A stretch of DNA of 64,000 nucleotides from Streptomyces sp. NBC_00285 (GTDB lineage: Bacteria > Actinomycetota > Actinomycetes > Streptomycetales > Streptomycetaceae). The stretch lies in contig NZ_CP108055.1 of the NCBI RefSeq assembly GCF_036174265.1, positions 5,208,001 to 5,272,000 on the forward strand, in the 5' to 3' direction. Below, piece by piece: positions 7,828 to 16,757 of this stretch (the first letter of the stretch is position 1; every line of letters starts with the position of its first letter). Both the position numbers and the translations under genes were made by a program. Below the pieces are notes generated by a model. That model was not told the DNA's origin. It did no database searches and was given only the letters and a program-made list of their open reading frames with translations.

Positions 7828-10800
7828 CTAGAACACGCCCTTGTAGCCCTGCCAGCCGCTCGCGATCTTCGTACGCGCCCCGAACGACCCCTTGCCGTCG
7901 CCGTTGCTGCGCCAGAGGCTGCCGCCGGTGTCCCGGGAGACCAGGTCGTTCTTCCCGTCCCCGGTGATGTCACCGACGCCGACGACCACGTTGTACGAGC
8001 CACCCCAGCCGGCGAACAGCTTCACCCGCGCCGTGAACGTGCCGTTGCCCTTGCCGTAGTACCGGTACAGGTTGTTCGACGTGTCCTGGGCGAGCAGATC
8101 ACCGATGCCGTCGCCGTTCAGGTCCCCGGCGCCCACGACCTTCTTGTACGTCTTCCAGTTGTCGTAGAGCTTCACGCGCGCGGAGAGCTTGCCCGTGTTC
8201 GTGCCCTTGTACAGGTAGACCGTTCCGGTCGACGCCGTCCGAACGATCAGGTCCGGCCGGCCGTCACCGCTCACATCCCCGGGCGAGGTCAGCACGTCGT
8301 ACTGGTTCCAGCCACTGGTTCCCAGCGACGTGTACGACGTCGACGGCTTCAACGCGGCCCCGCAGCCCGGCTTGTACAGGCGCAGCGCCCCACTGCTCAG
8401 TCGCACCAGCACGTCGTCGCAGCGGTCGCCGCTCAGATCGCCGTACGAGACGAACCGCGCGGTGGTGGGCCAGCCGGTGCCGGTGACCTTCCCCGAGAAC
8501 GCCCCCTTGCCCGTGCCCTTCTGGAAGGCCAGCGCGCCCGAGGAGTTGAGGGTGAGCAGGTCGCCGATGCCGTCGTCGCCGGCGTGGTCGTGGCGTACGG
8601 CGGCGCCGCCCGACAGGGCCGCCCTGCCGGTCGCGGTCAGGGGCACTCCCCGGCCGTCGGCGGGCTGGGCGGTGAGCGTCCAGGTGTACATGCCGTTGGC
8701 GGCCCAACTCCCGGACGCCGTACGGCCGTCCCATGCGGCGGTGACGGAGCTGCGGGCCTCGCCCCCGGCGAGGGTGCGGACCGTCGTGCCGTTCGCCGCC
8801 TTCAGCGTCAGCTTCCACGAGGCGGCCGGCTTGGACAGCTGCCAGGACGACTTCCAGCTGTCCGCCGCCCTGAACGCCGTCGGCGTGGCGGCCTGCGTCG
8901 CGGTCAGCGGCGATGCGGGCACCCCGCTGGGCACGACGTGGACGTGGTTCGCCTTGTCGACGTAGGCGATGCCGCCGCCGAAGCGGTCCACGGCCCAGGT
9001 ACGGCGGCGGGTCTCGCTGCCGTCGGTGGACATGGGGATGCCGAGGTCACGGGTGACCGCGGTGCCGCCGCTCTGGAACTCGGTCAGCCGCAGGTTGGAG
9101 CCGGTGTAGCGCTGGTTGACGAAGTAGCCGTCGCCGAGTAGACCGCCCCGGCCTGCGGGCAGCGCGATCTTCTCGCCCGTGTTCACATTGACTACGCCGT
9201 GCTGCTGGAACTGCTCGCAGGTCCAGTACAGCCACGGCCCGGCACTCTGCAGTTCGACGGGGACACAGGGCGCGCCCGTGTCGAGCGTGCCGGTGTCCTT
9301 GCCGGTCGCGAGGTCCTTGCGGGCGACGGTGCCGGCCGTGGTCGTGGCCGCGTACAGCGTTCCGCCCCACACGGTCGCGCCGGTCTCCGGCCGCTGGTCG
9401 ACGACCGAGCCGGTGTCGAGGTCGACGACGATCGTCACCCCGTCCGGCACCGGGTACCCGGGGACCGTCGGCCGGCCGCTCTGGTAGACGGCGTACCGGC
9501 CGGTGGCCTCGGTGAGCCGCCCGTCGGAGTTCCCGGTCAGCGCACGGTCCGCCCGGTCGGGTCCGCGTCGGCCGACGATCTCGACCTGCGCGGGGCTCGA
9601 CTGGAAGTTGCGGACCTGGTAGACCGTCCGCCCGTCACCGCTGTTGAGGAGCTGCGTGCAGAGCGACTGCCCGCAGACCGTGTAGTCGTACGACCGCCCG
9701 CTCTCCCGTCCGACGTACACCGGGTCGGACGCGGAGGTGGGTGCCTGGGCGGGGCTGAGGGTGCGGTTGTAGAAGCCGGCGCCCTGCGGGCCCTCCTTCT
9801 CCACCGTGGACAGGGTGCCCGCGCTCAGCGCGATCGCGTCCACACCCGCCGCGACCGGGTCGAGGCGCCGTACCTTCTCCAGGCGTGGCAGGCCGTCCGT
9901 GCCGACGGTGACCTTCTGGACGTACCAGTCCGCCGACGAGGTCCCGCCGATCACCGCGACTCCACCGCCGGCGATCTGTACGGCCTCCTGGTCGGCCTTC
10001 TCCAGCAGCGTTCGCCGCTGCTGCCCGTCGAACGAGAGGGCGACCAGGTTCCGCTGCAGAGCCGCGTCCGTGCCATCGGTCTGGGTGAAGGCCAGCAGCC
10101 AGCCGTCGAGCAGGCCGATCTTGGAGAGGTCGAGGCCGGAGGGGACCGGGAAGGTCCGCTCGGGTGCGTCCAGGTCGGTGCGCGAGCGCACGTGGGCCAC
10201 CCGGTCGGAGTCGATCCACAGCAGGTCGTCCCCGGCGAGCGCGACGTAGGGGCTCCAGCCCGTGTTCGCGGCGAGGGTACGCAGCCGGCCGGTCTTCAGG
10301 TCGATCAGACCGAGCCGGTCGTACCGGCCGTTCTCCGCGTCGGCGGCCGAGGTGGCGAACCGTACGACGGCCTCCCGCGCGTCACCCGCGACCAGCCGCA
10401 CCTGCTTCAGGTCGGTGCCCTCGGGCCAGCCCGTGACGGTGACCTTGGCGTCGATCACCGGGTTGTCGGCGGGCAGCAGGTACCAACTGTCCACCGTCTG
10501 GAGGTCGTTGTCCGTGTAGTCCTGCACCAGGACCGTGGAGCCGAGGAGGCCCTGGAAGAGGTCGCCGGAACCGTAGGGCACGGTGAACCGGCGCGCGGTG
10601 CCGTCCGCCATGTTCTCGATGTCGATCGAGCCCAGGTAGTGGTGGGCCACGTAGTCCGACTCGGCGCCGAACTCGGCGAAGCCCGCGTCCTCGTTGTTGC
10701 CGTAGCCGAGCAGGGTCGTCGTCTCACCGGTGTCGAACCGGGTCCACTGGAACTCCTGCCCGAAGCTCGGGTCGGCGTCCTCGGGCGAGTGGACGAAGCC

Positions 10801-10971
10801 GGTGGCGCCGAAGGAACCCAGCGAGTCCTCGCGGGGTACGGCACGCCAGTTGGGCGTGATGTCGAGCTGTCCCGGGGTGTCCGCGACGGCCGGTGCGGCG
10901 AGGAGCGGGGTGAGCCCGATCCCCAGCGCCAGAATGCCGGCCACGGCCCCCGCTCTGATCAGGTGTCGCAT
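7828..10971 (-). CDS. Secreted FG-GAP/VCBS-repeat protein (1,047 aa)
   Basis: The protein has a signal peptide (about residues 1-31, cleavage after APAVA-D). A long N-terminal region (about 35-720) of beta-rich WD/propeller-like character follows, with recurrent segments such as LDTGAPCVPVELQSAGPWLYW, then an Ig-like or FlgD-like segment (about 740-815), and FG-GAP repeats to the C terminus with calcium-type loops such as GDLNGDGIGDLL and GDITGDGKNDLV. The function is unknown; extracellular binding or adhesion is a guess. Its ATG overlaps the TGA of the upstream paralogue by one base (TGATG), so the two are translationally coupled. Confidence 0.88.
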   Translation of the reverse strand: MRHLIRAGAVAGILALGIGLTPLLAAPAVADTPGQLDITPNWRAVPREDSLGSFGATGFVHSPEDADPSFGQEFQWTRFDTGETTTLLGYGNNEDAGFAEFGAESDYVAHHYLGSIDIENMADGTARRFTVPYGSGDLFQGLLGSTVLVQDYTDNDLQTVDSWYLLPADNPVIDAKVTVTGWPEGTDLKQVRLVAGDAREAVVRFATSAADAENGRYDRLGLIDLKTGRLRTLAANTGWSPYVALAGDDLLWIDSDRVAHVRSRTDLDAPERTFPVPSGLDLSKIGLLDGWLLAFTQTDGTDAALQRNLVALSFDGQQRRTLLEKADQEAVQIAGGGVAVIGGTSSADWYVQKVTVGTDGLPRLEKVRRLDPVAAGVDAIALSAGTLSTVEKEGPQGAGFYNRTLSPAQAPTSASDPVYVGRESGRSYDYTVCGQSLCTQLLNSGDGRTVYQVRNFQSSPAQVEIVGRRGPDRADRALTGNSDGRLTEATGRYAVYQSGRPTVPGYPVPDGVTIVVDLDTGSVVDQRPETGATVWGGTLYAATTTAGTVARKDLATGKDTGTLDTGAPCVPVELQSAGPWLYWTCEQFQQHGVVNVNTGEKIALPAGRGGLLGDGYFVNQRYTGSNLRLTEFQSGGTAVTRDLGIPMSTDGSETRRRTWAVDRFGGGIAYVDKANHVHVVPSGVPASPLTATQAATPTAFRAADSWKSSWQLSKPAASWKLTLKAANGTTVRTLAGGEARSSVTAAWDGRTASGSWAANGMYTWTLTAQPADGRGVPLTATGRAALSGGAAVRHDHAGDDGIGDLLTLNSSGALAFQKGTGKGAFSGKVTGTGWPTTARFVSYGDLSGDRCDDVLVRLSSGALRLYKPGCGAALKPSTSYTSLGTSGWNQYDVLTSPGDVSGDGRPDLIVRTASTGTVYLYKGTNTGKLSARVKLYDNWKTYKKVVGAGDLNGDGIGDLLAQDTSNNLYRYYGKGNGTFTARVKLFAGWGGSYNVVVGVGDITGDGKNDLVSRDTGGSLWRSNGDGKGSFGARTKIASGWQGYKGVF

Positions 10972-11141
10972 CAGGAGACCCCCTTGTAGCCCTGCCAGCC
11001 GGTCGCGATCTTCGTACGCGCCCCGAACGACCCCTTGCCGTCACCGTTGTTGCGATAGAGGTTGCCCGCGGTGTCCCGGGAGACCAGGTCGTTCTTCCCG
11101 TCCCCGGTGATGTCACCGACGCCGACGACCACGTTGTACGA
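7831..11141. repeat. Long direct repeat: 3' ends of the two FG-GAP genes
   Basis: The last roughly 165 bp of each gene (7831-8000 and 10974-11143) are nearly identical, including a run of about 73 identical bases covering the GDITGDGKNDLVSRDT coding segment. The rest of the genes has diverged much further, so recent gene conversion at the 3' ends is likely. Confidence 0.8.
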
Positions 11142-13094
11142 GGTCCCCCAGCTGGCGAAGACCTTCACCCGCTCCTTGACCTGACCGGTGCCGGTGCCGT
11201 CGTAGCGCCACAGCGTCCCGGCCTTGTCCTGCACCAGCACGTCCCCGAAACCGTCGCCGTTCAGATCACCGGCGCCGACGATCTTCTTGTACGTCGCCCA
11301 GCTGCGGATCTTCACGCCCGGCTTGAGCTTGCTCGCGCCGTCGTTCGCGAAGAGATAGACGTCCCCGGTCGAGGCCTTGCGGGCCAGCAGATCGGTACGG
11401 CCGTCGCCGGTCAGGTCACCGGGGGCGGTGAGGACGTTGTACGCGTTCCAGCCCGTGCCGAGGGAGGTGTGGCTGCTCGCAGGCGTGTACGGCTCACCGC
11501 ACCGGCCCGCGTAACGCCGCAGTTCGCCGTTCGGCATGCGGACCAGCATCTCGGCGCAGCGGTCGGCGCCCATGTCGCCGAAGGGCACGGCCACGGTGCC
11601 CGCGGGCCAGCCGGAGCCGGTCTTCTTGAAGTCGAACGTGCCCTTGCCGGTGGTGTACTGGAGGCTCAGGGCACCCGAGGCGTTGAGTGTGACCAGCTCT
11701 CCGTAGCTGTAGTACCCCTGGTCGTGGAAGCCCTGGCGGCCGCCGTTGTAACCGAGCGAGCCACCCGTGGTGTACGTACCGCCGCCGTCCTCGGCAGTCG
11801 CCTTCAGGCTCCAGGTCTTGGGGCCGTTGAAGGGGTAGGCGCCCGAGTCGGTCTTCAGGTCCCAGTTCACCTCGACCTGGGCTCCGTGGCCCCTGATGGT
11901 GCGCTCGGTGCGGCCCTGCGCGTCCCTCACGGTGAAGGTCCAGTTGGCGGGCTTGTTCAACTGCCAGTAGCTGCCCCAGGCCTCGACGCCGTTGCGGCCC
12001 TTCACGTCCACCGAGTCGCCGTCCACGTCCGACTCGATCTTCGCCAGCGACTGCGCCGGCACTCCGCTCTGCACTATCCGGATCGACTTGTCCGCGCCGA
12101 CGTACGCGATGTCGCCGCCGAGCTTGTCCACCGACCAGGTCAGCCGCCGCTGGTCGGCGGTGTTCCCGGCCGGCAGGTCGGCGATCGCGCGCGCGGCGGC
12201 GGCCGTACCGGAGTGGTAGTCCGTCAGCATCAGCTTGCCGGCGCTCCGGTCGTGCCGGACGAGATAGCCGTCGCCGACGAGGGCGGGCCCCGAGGGCACC
12301 GTGATGTTCTTCTTCGCCGTACGGTCGTACACGCCCGCGGTGCCCGTCGGGCCGCAGTTCCAGTAGATCCAGCGGCCGATCACCTGAAGGTCCTTGACCG
12401 TGCAGGGGGCACCGGTGGAGACGGTCGCGACCGTCTTCTTCGCCTCCAGGTCGTACTGGGTGACGACACCGTTGCCCGAACCCGGCGTCCACAGCGCCGA
12501 CCCCCACACGGAGGCGGCGGTGACGGAGCGGGTGCGGCGCACGTCCGCGGTGCGGAAGGAGGCCACCGCGTCGACGTACTGCTTGCCGGTGGAAGCCGCG
12601 TCGTAGACGTAGTAGCGCCCGGTGGCGTCGACGAAACGGCCACCGGTCACGGTCGGCTCGTCGGTGCCGCTGAGTGAGTTCTCGGTCAGGTGGATCTGCG
12701 CCACCTGCTTGCCGGTGGCGTCGTCCATGAAGTAGCCGGCGTAGGTGTTGCCGAAGGAGCGCATCGGCACGCAGCCCTCCGCGCCCGCGTCGCACGGCAC
12801 CCGCTGCACATGGCTGCCGCCCGCGTCGATGTCCGCGTATCCGCGGTAGGTCTTGTCCAGCACCGTGGAACCGTCGGCGGAGACCTGTCGGCCCACCACC
12901 CACTGGTAGCCGCTCGGCGTGTTCTCCACGCTGGTCAGAAAGCCGCCCGCGTAGTCGATACCCCACACGCCGTCCGTGGCGATCGGTGTCGGGGTGGTGG
13001 TGTCCGCGGCCGCAGGGCCCGCGGTGGTCAGTGAGCCCGCGCCGATGGCCGCGAGGCCGACGAGAGCAGAAGCGATCCGGGCACGCCGGGTCAA
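10971..13094 (-). CDS. Secreted FG-GAP/VCBS-repeat protein (707 aa), paralogue of the next gene
   Basis: This protein has the same plan as the 1,047-residue neighbour: a signal peptide (about 1-30, ending GPAAA-D), a beta-rich region with STGAPCTVKDLQVIGRWIYW matching the paralogue's motif, an Ig/FlgD-like segment, and C-terminal FG-GAP repeats (GDLTGDGRTDLL, GDLNGDGFGDVL, GDITGDGKNDLV). I start it at TTG 13094 (residues LTRRARIASALVG...), because GGGAGGG lies four bases upstream and the signal peptide then begins normally; the frame remains open to 13160. It is shorter than the paralogue by about 340 residues in the N-terminal region, suggesting loss or gain of propeller units after duplication. 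Confidence 0.86.
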   Translation of the reverse strand: MTRRARIASALVGLAAIGAGSLTTAGPAAADTTTPTPIATDGVWGIDYAGGFLTSVENTPSGYQWVVGRQVSADGSTVLDKTYRGYADIDAGGSHVQRVPCDAGAEGCVPMRSFGNTYAGYFMDDATGKQVAQIHLTENSLSGTDEPTVTGGRFVDATGRYYVYDAASTGKQYVDAVASFRTADVRRTRSVTAASVWGSALWTPGSGNGVVTQYDLEAKKTVATVSTGAPCTVKDLQVIGRWIYWNCGPTGTAGVYDRTAKKNITVPSGPALVGDGYLVRHDRSAGKLMLTDYHSGTAAAARAIADLPAGNTADQRRLTWSVDKLGGDIAYVGADKSIRIVQSGVPAQSLAKIESDVDGDSVDVKGRNGVEAWGSYWQLNKPANWTFTVRDAQGRTERTIRGHGAQVEVNWDLKTDSGAYPFNGPKTWSLKATAEDGGGTYTTGGSLGYNGGRQGFHDQGYYSYGELVTLNASGALSLQYTTGKGTFDFKKTGSGWPAGTVAVPFGDMGADRCAEMLVRMPNGELRRYAGRCGEPYTPASSHTSLGTGWNAYNVLTAPGDLTGDGRTDLLARKASTGDVYLFANDGASKLKPGVKIRSWATYKKIVGAGDLNGDGFGDVLVQDKAGTLWRYDGTGTGQVKERVKVFASWGTSYNVVVGVGDITGDGKNDLVSRDTAGNLYRNNGDGKGSFGARTKIATGWQGYKGVS

Positions 13095-13235
13095 GGGTCC
13101 CTCCCCAGGGAAGTCAGAAAAGGCGCGTCGGCAGGCCTCGTCGAATTCCCCCTCGGCCACACTCCGCCACGCGATACATCAGATGCTAACAACGGCCACA
13201 CAGGCTTCGACAGCCAATTGTCGATCGCGCGTACG

Positions 13236-13269
13236 AAAAGGGCCCGTACGACCGAAGTCGTACGGGCCC
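13236..13269 (-). terminator. Intrinsic terminator of the RNA helicase gene
   Basis: A perfect 13-bp stem (13240-13252 with 13257-13269) has a UUCG loop on the minus strand and is followed by TTTTC. It lies 20 bp after the helicase stop codon. Confidence 0.9.
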
Positions 13270-13288
13270 CAGCTCAGCTCACGCTGCG

Positions 13289-15475
13289 TCAGCCGTTGCG
13301 CTTCCAGCGCGGCTTGTCGTCACGGCGGCCGAAGGTGCCGGTGCCGGTACCCGTGCCGGTGCCACCGCGGTGGTCGTCACGACGGCCGGACGGGCGGTCG
13401 TGGCCGGAGCGGAAGCCGCCGCCGGTGGGGCGGTCGCCCTGACGGTCGCGGTTGAAGGGACGGTCGCTGCCCCGGTGGGTGGACGGACGCTCGTCACGAC
13501 GGTCACGGTTGAAGCCACCGCCCGTGGGGCGGTCGTCGCGGCGGAAGCCACCGCCGGTGGGGCGCTCGTCACGACGGTCACGGTTGAAGCCACCGCCGGT
13601 GGGGCGGTCGCCCTGACGGTCACGGTTGAAACCGCCCGAGGGACGGTCGTCGCGGCGGAAGCCACCCGAGGGGCGGTCGTCACGACGCTCGAAGGAACGG
13701 CCACCACGGTCGTCGCGACGGTCGTCACGGTTGAAGCCGCCGGAGGGACGCTCGTCACGACGGTCACGGTTGAAGCCACCCGAGGAACGGTCGTCCCGAC
13801 GGTCGTCGCGGCGGAAGCCACCCGAGGGACGCTCGTCACGACGGTCACGGTTGAAGCCAACCGAGGAACGGTCGTCACGACGCTCGAAGGAACGGCCACC
13901 ACGGTCGTCACGACGATCGTCACGGCGCTCGTAGTTGCCCCGCTCGTCACGACGCTGACGCGGCTGGTCGTACGCGGGCTGCTCGGCGACCACGGCCTCA
14001 GCCGCCTCCACCGCCTCGGCCACCACGGCCTGGGCCTCGGCGACCGCCGCCTCCGGGTCCTCGCCACGCTCGCGGGCGGCGCGGGCGACCAGACGGTCGG
14101 CCTCCTCGCGCAGCTCGGTCGCGCGACGCTGCGCCCGCTCCAGCTCCTTGGCGAGGTGCGAGACCTCACGCTCGGCCTGCTGCGCCGCGTTGGCCGCGGA
14201 CTCGGACTGGACCTCGGTCATCGAACGCGCGCCCGTGATCTCGGCGACCTCGGGCTCGAAGGCCGTACCGGTGTTGATGATGTGACGCCCGGCGTCGACG
14301 CCCGCGTCCTCCATCAGCCGGAAGATCTGGCGGCGCTGGTGCGGCAGGGACAGCGACACGACCGTGCCGGTGCGGCCCGCGCGAGCGGTACGGCCGGCGC
14401 GGTGCAGGTAGTCCTTGTGGTCACCGGCGGGGTCGACGTTCAGGACGAGGTCGATGCCGTCGACGTGGATGCCGCGGGCGGCGACGTCGGTCGCGACGAG
14501 CGCGTTGACGTAGCCCTTCTTGAAGTCCTCCAGGACGCGGGTGCGGGCACCCTGCGTCATGCCGCCGTGCAGCGCGTCCGCCTTCACACCGGACTCGCAC
14601 AGCTGCTCGGCGATACGGTCGGCGCCCAGCTGGGTGCGGACGAAGATGATCGTGCGGCCCTTGCGGGAGGCGATCGCGGCCGTGACCGGCGCCTTGTCCT
14701 TGGGCTTCACGATGAGGATGTGGTGGGACATCGTCGTGACGTTGCCCTGGGCGCTGTCGACCTCGTGCGTGACCGGGTTGCTCAGGTAGCGCTTGACCAG
14801 CGTGGAGATCTCGTTCTCCATCGTGGCCGAGAACAGCATGCGCTGGCCGCCGCCCGGGATCTGGTCCAGCAGCTCGGTGACCTCGGGCAGGAAGCCCAGG
14901 TCGGACATCTGGTCGGCCTCGTCGAGGACCGCGATCTCGACGTTCGCCAGGGAGCAGGCGCCACGGTTGATGAGGTCGCGCAGCCGGCCCGGGGTGGCGA
15001 CGAGGACGTCGACACCGCGCTCCAGGGCGTACATCTGGTTGCTCATCGACGTGCCGCCGCAGACGACCTTCATCTTGAGGCCGAGGACGTCGCCGTAGGG
15101 CTGGAGGGCGTCCGCGACCTGCATCGCGAGCTCACGGGTCGGCGTGAGGATGATGCCGCGGGGCTTCTTCTTGTCGGTGTGGCCGCCGGACAGCTTCGTC
15201 AGCAGCGGCAGACCGAAGGAGAGGGTCTTGCCGGAGCCGGTGCGGCCACGGCCCAGGATGTCCTTGCCGGCCAGGGCGTCCGGGATGGTCGCGGCCTGGA
15301 TCGGGAAGGGGGAGGTCACGCCGTTCTGGGCGAGCTTGCGGACCACACCCTCGGGGAGACCGAGGTCCGCGAAAGTAGTCTCGGGGGCCTCGATGGCCTC
15401 GGGGGTCTGGGAGACCGCCTCGTCGGTGCCCTCGTTCTCGGGCATGACGATGTGGTCAGTACTGGAAATGGACAT
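13289..15475 (-). CDS. DEAD-box ATP-dependent RNA helicase with RGG-like tail
   Basis: The 728-residue protein carries the full DEAD-box set: Q-motif PFPIQAATIP (57-66), Walker A GRGRTGSGKT (75-84), PTRELA, TPGR, VLDEADQM, SAT, the VATDVAARGIHVDG segment and HRAGRTARAG. It unwinds structured RNA, plausibly in ribosome assembly or mRNA decay in the degradosome. From about residue 503 the protein is a low-complexity tail of repeats such as GGFNRDRRDERPS and GGFRRDDRRDD, rich in Arg, Asp and Gly, likely an RNA-binding disordered region. ATG 15475 is chosen because GGAAGG lies upstream and the domain begins normally; the frame is open a further 56 codons. It stands as a single gene with its own terminator. 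Confidence 0.95.
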   Translation of the reverse strand: MSISSTDHIVMPENEGTDEAVSQTPEAIEAPETTFADLGLPEGVVRKLAQNGVTSPFPIQAATIPDALAGKDILGRGRTGSGKTLSFGLPLLTKLSGGHTDKKKPRGIILTPTRELAMQVADALQPYGDVLGLKMKVVCGGTSMSNQMYALERGVDVLVATPGRLRDLINRGACSLANVEIAVLDEADQMSDLGFLPEVTELLDQIPGGGQRMLFSATMENEISTLVKRYLSNPVTHEVDSAQGNVTTMSHHILIVKPKDKAPVTAAIASRKGRTIIFVRTQLGADRIAEQLCESGVKADALHGGMTQGARTRVLEDFKKGYVNALVATDVAARGIHVDGIDLVLNVDPAGDHKDYLHRAGRTARAGRTGTVVSLSLPHQRRQIFRLMEDAGVDAGRHIINTGTAFEPEVAEITGARSMTEVQSESAANAAQQAEREVSHLAKELERAQRRATELREEADRLVARAARERGEDPEAAVAEAQAVVAEAVEAAEAVVAEQPAYDQPRQRRDERGNYERRDDRRDDRGGRSFERRDDRSSVGFNRDRRDERPSGGFRRDDRRDDRSSGGFNRDRRDERPSGGFNRDDRRDDRGGRSFERRDDRPSGGFRRDDRPSGGFNRDRQGDRPTGGGFNRDRRDERPTGGGFRRDDRPTGGGFNRDRRDERPSTHRGSDRPFNRDRQGDRPTGGGFRSGHDRPSGRRDDHRGGTGTGTGTGTFGRRDDKPRWKRNG

Positions 15476-15723
15476 GCGTATGCGAAACCTTCCGGAGTCT
15501 CGTCGGCACGCGCCCGTCAACTCCGTGATTCGCAATACGACCGCCTCTATGCGGTCAGCCACGGCAAAGGAGAGAACGCGCCACACGGCGCGCTTCTGCG
15601 TTGGCGCCGGGCAAATGATCAAACGATCTATAACCATACGCACCCACCACCTCCGAAGGCAAACCGATCCGCGTGCATGTATCCCAGATCACTCGGCGGC
15701 CCGGTCCTGAGCCGGCCCTGAGG

Positions 15724-16242
15724 TCACACCGGTGAGCCGGCGGTGGGCGCCGGCTCCCGCTGGCTCAGCTGCGGTCCCGTCTCCGGCTGCGCCGAGGACG
15801 ACGGCTCGGCCGGCGGCGGCGACGGCGTGGGCGACGCGGGCGGCTCGCTCGGCACCGGCGGCTCCGGATCGGCCGAACGGGTGGGCGTCGGATCGGCCCC
15901 GGTCGGCGCCGGCACCCCGGGCTTCACCGACTGCCCGGGCTTCACCGGGGCGGACGCGCTCGCTCCGGCCGAGGCGGACACCGAGGGCGAGGCCGACTCC
16001 TCGCCGTCCTTGCCCTTCCCGTGCTTCCCGTGCTTCCCGTCCGAGGCGGCCCCGCCGAACCCCGCGGAACCACCCGAGACCGCCGATCCACCGTCCGGCA
16101 CCTCCCCGCCCCGCTCGCCGGCGGAGTGCGACGGCTTCGCGCTGTCACCACCGTCGTCCCCGCCCACGCTCATGCAGCCCGCTGCGGCGGCGACGGCGAT
16201 GACCGTGGCGGCCAGACGGACGGGTACGTACAAGGGGCGCAC
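15724..16242 (-). CDS. Small Pro/Ser-rich lipoprotein
   Basis: The 172-residue product has a lipoprotein signal: basic MRPLYVPVRLA, a hydrophobic stretch, and AAAAGC with Cys23 as the lipidated residue. The mature part is low-complexity (Gly, Ser, Pro, Lys), with a Gly-Lys-His run near residues 69-76 and a long Pro/Thr/Ser-rich C terminus, so it is probably disordered and exposed outside the membrane. No family is recognised. Confidence 0.65.
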   Translation of the reverse strand: MRPLYVPVRLAATVIAVAAAAGCMSVGGDDGGDSAKPSHSAGERGGEVPDGGSAVSGGSAGFGGAASDGKHGKHGKGKDGEESASPSVSASAGASASAPVKPGQSVKPGVPAPTGADPTPTRSADPEPPVPSEPPASPTPSPPPAEPSSSAQPETGPQLSQREPAPTAGSPV

Positions 16243-16321
16243 GAGCAGCCACCTCCGAGGGCGGTCGTCAAAGAGTCAACCTGCCCAACTCCCGCCGCCC
16301 ACAAGAGGACACGCGAACCGC

Positions 16322-16672
16322 TCAGCCGTACCCGAGTGCATGCAACCGCTCGTCGTCGATCCCGAAGTGATGGGCGATCTCGTGCACCACCGTCACCTCG
16401 GCCTCCGCGACGACCTCCTCACGCGTCCCGCACATCCGCAGCGTCGGCCCCCGGTAGATCGTGATGCGATCCGGCAACACCCCCGCGTACCACTCCCCCC
16501 GGTCCGTCAGCGGAGTGCCCTCGTACAGCCCGAGCAGCTCGGGATCGTCGGCGGGCGGCTCGTCCTCGACGAACACCGCGACGTTGTCCATCAGCCGCGT
16601 CAACTCCGGCGGAATCCGGTCCAGGGCGTCGGCGACCAGTTCCTCGAACTCCTCGCGCGTCATCTCCAGCAC
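16322..16672 (-). CDS. Zincin-like metallopeptidase family protein
   Basis: This 116-residue protein contains the zinc-protease motif HEIAHHFGIDDERL near the C terminus, within VVHEIAHHF (HExxH), matching a small family of single-domain zincin-like proteins (Pfam Zincin_1). An RIPPELTRLMDNVAVFVED segment is also characteristic. Substrate is unknown. I take the GTG at 16672 as the start because GGAGAA lies seven bases upstream and the family begins near LEMTREEF; the frame is open to a GTG at 16690 with no ribosome site. It is divergent from the metallophosphoesterase gene. Confidence 0.88.
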   Translation of the reverse strand: MLEMTREEFEELVADALDRIPPELTRLMDNVAVFVEDEPPADDPELLGLYEGTPLTDRGEWYAGVLPDRITIYRGPTLRMCGTREEVVAEAEVTVVHEIAHHFGIDDERLHALGYG

Positions 16673-16757
16673 AGACCCATTCTCCGGCACAGAACGCCCG
16701 TACGAGAGTCAGGGGCGCGCCCGCATATCCGCGCGCGGACTTGGGCATACGGGATCA

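Noticed and set aside
13370..15721. 783-codon plus-strand ORF
   Set aside because: Antisense to the DEAD-box helicase and its repetitive tail; its Thr/Val-rich repeats simply mirror the Arg/Asp repeats.
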